From JBGPQJ01 sp963829485 (GTDB lineage Bacteria > Chloroflexota > Anaerolineae > Anaerolineales > Villigracilaceae): DNA of 64,000 bases. The position numbers and the translations under genes were made by a program. Below are positions 61,257-64,000 of this stretch, one piece after another; position 1 is the first letter of the stretch, and the number at the start of each line of letters is the position of its first letter. The notes under the pieces were generated by a model, which had not been told where the DNA came from, did not search any database, and saw only the letters and a list, made by a program, of their open reading frames with translations. Location of the stretch: the NCBI GenBank assembly GCA_963829485.1, contig CAWHIK010000009.1, positions 1 through 64,000 on the forward strand, written 5' to 3'.

Positions 61257-61346
61257 CACCGCGGAGTCGCAGAGAACGCAGAGATTAAATTGACTTTCTC
61301 CGCGACCTTTGCGTCGCTTGTCCCGCGCTCTTCGCGGGGCCGCGGT
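61257..61346. repeat. Imperfect inverted repeat, CACCGCGGAGTCGCAGAGAA type
   Basis: The left part CACCGCGGAGTCGCAGAGAA with CGCAGAG is mirrored by CTCCGCGACCTTTGCGTC and GGGGCCGCGGT to the right. Sequences of this GCAGAG/GCGTC kind recur as intergenic repeats in many environmental bacterial genomes. It fills most of the 61100-61402 gap, which otherwise shows no gene. Confidence 0.5.
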
Positions 61347-61390
61347 TAATTCTTCAGTACCTTCCTGCATCTTTGTTATTGCATCAAGGA

Positions 61391-61396
61391 TATAAT
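61391..61396 (+). promoter_or_regulatory. -10 box six bases before the 61403 start
   Basis: TATAAT followed by CAGCCC and the ATG. No ribosome site is present, so the mRNA is expected to be leaderless. Confidence 0.55.
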
Positions 61397-61402
61397 CAGC
61401 CC

Positions 61403-62215
61403 ATGGTCTCCCGCCTTCCAAAGCTGCTTGGATGGACGCGCCACAGCTACTACCTGTTGAGCGCTTTCGTGCTGACCTGTGTGCTCATCATTTACATCTG
61501 GTGGCCGCTGATGGAGGAGTACCTCGGCTACATGGACGCCAGCATCCCGTGGTATTACTACATGGACTGGCTGCTGCTGGGCATCTTCCTGTTCATGTCG
61601 CTGACCATCATGGCAAAGGCGGATTTGAAGACCGACAGCCTGATCGTGCTGGTCGGGCTGGCCGGCGGGCTGGTGATCGAGAGCTGGGGGACGCAGACCA
61701 ACCTGTGGTTCTACTACACCGCGGAGCGCCCGCCGCTGTGGATCATCCCTGCCTGGCCGATCGCTTCCCTGTCCATTGACCGGATCACACGCGGGATGAG
61801 TTGGGCGCTGCCCAAACAGGCGGAGTCTGTATACTGGGCATTGTACTGGGCGACCTTTGGAGGCTTCTTTGCGCTGATGCTGTGGTTCGTCGCCCCGACT
61901 TTCGATAAATCCTTTACGATTGCAGCGCTGGTGATCTGCGCCCTGCTTATCCTGACCCCGACCAATCATCGTACCGCACTGCTGGTGTTCTGGGCGGGAG
62001 CGGGATTAGGTTACTTCCTTGAGTTGTGGGGAACGACCCGCGAGTGCTGGACCTATTACACCTACCAGACCCCGCCGCTGTTTGCGGTATTGGCGCACGG
62101 CATGGCAGCGGTAGCTTTCTGGCGGGCGGGGCTGTTGGTGCAGAAGGTGTGGAAAAGAATCAGTAGTAATTCACATCTTTCTCTGCTAAAGCATTCTGAC
62201 AAAGTCGAGAATTGA
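61403..62215 (+). CDS. Multi-pass membrane protein with internal duplication
   Basis: The 270-aa protein has seven or eight membrane helices. Two segments match each other: IESWGTQTNLWFYYTAERPP near residue 92 and LELWGTTRECWTYYTYQTPP near 212, so the protein arose by duplication of a three- or four-helix unit. The conserved E-x-WGT...W-x-YY pattern suggests a shared active or binding site. No family is recognised. The start at MVSRLPK was chosen because it follows a TATAAT by six bases; the longer frame overlaps that box. Confidence 0.7.
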   Translation: MVSRLPKLLGWTRHSYYLLSAFVLTCVLIIYIWWPLMEEYLGYMDASIPWYYYMDWLLLGIFLFMSLTIMAKADLKTDSLIVLVGLAGGLVIESWGTQTNLWFYYTAERPPLWIIPAWPIASLSIDRITRGMSWALPKQAESVYWALYWATFGGFFALMLWFVAPTFDKSFTIAALVICALLILTPTNHRTALLVFWAGAGLGYFLELWGTTRECWTYYTYQTPPLFAVLAHGMAAVAFWRAGLLVQKVWKRISSNSHLSLLKHSDKVEN

Positions 62216-62248
62216 CCAGTGGTCTTAGACAGTGCTTTCAAAAAACTA

Positions 62249-62286
62249 GGCGGGGGACAGGAGTCCCACGCCCAGCGATCTCTTTT
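62249..62286 (+). terminator. Putative terminator of the duplicated membrane protein gene
   Basis: GGCGGGGGAC pairs with GTCCCACGCC with one bulged position, followed after CAGCGATC by TCTTTTTA. It lies between convergent genes. Confidence 0.55.
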
Positions 62287-62328
62287 TATAATCCTTTGTC
62301 TGACTGTAGGACCCGTTTCGAAAGTGAC

Positions 62329-64000
62329 CTATTTTTGTCTCCCCAATTCTTCCAGCGCTTTGTAATACGGCTCGATACTGGGGATGAAATGCCGTTCTTC
62401 CTTCGCGTGCGGACCGATGCCGGTCTGACCCCACACCACCGCCTGTCCGCCGGGGGCGAAGCGCGCACTGGTGCCGGGTAGTTTCTTCCCAATTTTGGGT
62501 TCGCCCCCTGAGACTTGCCGCACGGCCTCGATCAGCTTCAACAAGGCGGGATTCTTCGGGTCACAGGCAACACCATTCTCCATTACTGAAAAACTGGCGT
62601 CCAATCCATTTTCCGCGCAATACTTCTCGACTTCCTTCCGCAGCGCTGTCGTGTCGTCCTGCGGGATAGGGCGGATCTCCACGCCCAGAATCCCCTCCGC
62701 GGCGGTGACGTTGTACACGCCCGGCGTGCCCACGTTGATGAAGGGGAATTTTGCCTGCGATTGCCAGCCATCCGCGCTTTTAAGGGTGAGATGCTTGGCG
62801 AAGATTTCGTTCAACGCGGCGCGGGCGGCAATGAGTTTCTCGCTCAGGTCGGCAGCCCCTGCCACACCGGAGTGTCCCTTCGCGCCGCGGGCGATCACGT
62901 CGAAACGCATCACACCGCGATTCTCGACGCAAATTTCACCGAAGAGTTCATTTCCCTTTTCACCGGTCCGCTCGCCGGCGATGAACAGGGAGGGGCTGAT
63001 ACCCAATTCCTTGAGCACATGCGGCGTGCCCCAGGCTTCCGCCTCGCCATTCTCTTCGTTGCCGACCAGCAGCAGATCAATTCTTGGATATGGCTTGCCA
63101 CGCTTGAGGGCATCTTTCATCCAGACAAGATACGTAGCGACAACGGTCTTCATGTCCGCTGCGCCGCGACCGTAAAGGTAATCCCCTTCGATGCGCGGGA
63201 TGAACTGGCTGTCATCCGGGTCCGGCTCGACCACGTCGAAGTGGCCGGAGAGGAGGATTTGCCCTAGCCCCACCCCAGCCCTCCCCAAATTCCGGATTTG
63301 GGGAGGGTGTCACGGAGTGACGGGTGGGGTTAGGGAAAGTCGCATACACAGCCGGATATTTTCCGTCAAAATAACGCGTCTCCAGCCCATGCCCGCGCAG
63401 GTAGTCGTCGACGAAAGTTGCGGCGCGGTGGACCTCATCCAGACGTTCGTTCGGGCAGGCGGTGACGGAGGGGATGCGGATCAGTTGCTGGGCGAGGTCG
63501 ACGATCTCGGCGGTCTTATCGGGGTAGGAGGTGTCGATCACCATACCCGCCGCCGCACGGAAGCGCACCGGCAGAGCGGGTGATTCGCGCGCATCGTCAC
63601 GGGCGTGCTGCAGGAATTCACCCAGCTTGGCGGATTCAGCTCCGAGCGAGTTCAATTTTGATGCGATCTTTTCCACATCGCTGCGCACGGTGGCTTCACG
63701 GTCCTCCGCCAATCCGCGCAGAACGCTGGCGGGGACTTCGTCGTTGGCGCCCAACTCCACCCGCAGCAAGGCGCGCATCTTTTCGGCGGTATTAGGCGCG
63801 CCATTTGACATCTCGACCAGCGGGGCGAGGTCGTTCCACAGTCCGAGAGCATCTGCCAGAGGATGAAGCTCATCCAATGTCCACTTCAGGAAAGAGCGCA
63901 TAGCCACAGGTTTGCCTGTCAGAGGATTTTCGATCTCAGCCCGCAAACCGCCTTGGGCGGCTTTTTGCTCGTTGAGACGCGAGCGGCTGATGTCCTCGCG
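62329..64000 (-). pseudogene. M20-family metallopeptidase fused to an upstream domain, interrupted by a foldback insertion; partial
   Basis: The frame enters from beyond the window and encodes an unrecognised helical region (about 170 residues visible), then the start of an M20 peptidase (IVDLAQQLIRIPSVTACPNE). At 63334 the frame is broken by a 73-base inserted palindrome. Removing 63262-63334 joins VYATF to QILLSGHFDVVEP, the metal-binding strand, and the rest reads cleanly: GRGAADMK, LLVGNEENGE and the dimerisation domain to 62329. The family hydrolyses dipeptides or acylated amino acids. As sequenced the gene cannot make the full enzyme, although a fragment from 63288 could be translated. 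Confidence 0.78.
63262..63335. mobile_element. 73-74 bp foldback (MITE-like) insertion in the M20 gene
   Basis: Terminal inverted repeats CCCTAGCCCCACCC and GGGTGGGGTTAGGG match at 13 of 14 positions. Inside lies a perfect 12-bp stem CCCTCCCCAAAT/ATTTGGGGAGGG and a smaller GTCAC/GTGAC stem. There is no coding capacity and no obvious target duplication. It sits inside an otherwise intact M20 peptidase frame, which argues for a recent insertion. Confidence 0.75.

Overview
The window reads as a chromosomal segment of a bacterium of the Chloroflexota, most likely class Anaerolineae. This is inferred from the mix of families (a LysM protein with an N-terminal zinc ribbon, a TIGR01906-type membrane protein, a spermidine-synthase-fused transporter, DUF11 surface repeats, an outlying methionyl-tRNA synthetase) and not from a marker gene comparison. 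Most of the window is tightly packed housekeeping sequence. No phage, insertion sequence with a transposase, CRISPR array or rRNA is visible.

Layout. 1-5867: the 3' part of a giant DUF11-repeat surface protein, broken by many single-base shifts. 5984-10166: a methyltransferase, a LysM membrane protein and an orphan 2-oxoacid dehydrogenase E1 alpha/beta pair. 10320-13656 (minus): translation cluster sua5, prmC, prfA, then a 49-aa membrane protein and a response regulator. 13660-24078: uvrC, pncC, a nucleosidase-like gene, metG, a candidate small RNA unit, rpoD, a YceD-like gene, a polyprenyl synthase, tatD and a phosphohexomutase. 24261-28684: CDP-alcohol transferase, EEP hydrolase, iscS-mnmA and a cold-shock gene. 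28918-33737: S9 peptidase, trmI, a NUDIX hydrolase, ribosomal L25 and a beta-helix-like membrane-anchored protein. 33946-39183: membrane proteins, then fabG, asp23-like, nusB, tatA/B and tatC. 39217-48616: a frameshifted lipoprotein with a glycosidase-like domain, two paralogous anchored proteins, the SRP RNA gene, a CpaF-type ATPase and a partner-switching signalling cassette (STAS, HATPase, 5xGAF-PP2C). 48728-53652: ffh, rpsP, khpA, rimM, dprA and a mannose-1-phosphate guanylyltransferase. 53704-58721: topA fused to an extra N-terminal zinc domain, a small membrane protein with a two-domain methyltransferase, and a third anchored paralogue. 58916-64000: greA, a dNTPase, tRNA-Leu, a 58-aa protein, a membrane protein with an internal duplication, and an M20 peptidase interrupted by a 73-bp foldback element.

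Cooperating sets: prfA, its methylase prmC and sua5 support translation termination and tRNA modification; iscS and mnmA make 2-thiouridine; ffh and its RNA lie about 5.7 kb apart; tatA/B and tatC form an export system; rpsP-khpA-rimM is a ribosome maturation cluster; the STAS/HATPase/PP2C genes form a phosphorylation-controlled partner switch.

Two general features stand out. First, many genes have a -10 box 6-9 bases before the start codon with no Shine-Dalgarno sequence, which suggests frequent leaderless transcripts. Second, one-base frame breaks occur in otherwise well conserved genes (44.8, 47.2, 41.25 and 41.5 kb, and one in a tRNA anticodon stem), so some of the apparent pseudogenes may be assembly errors.
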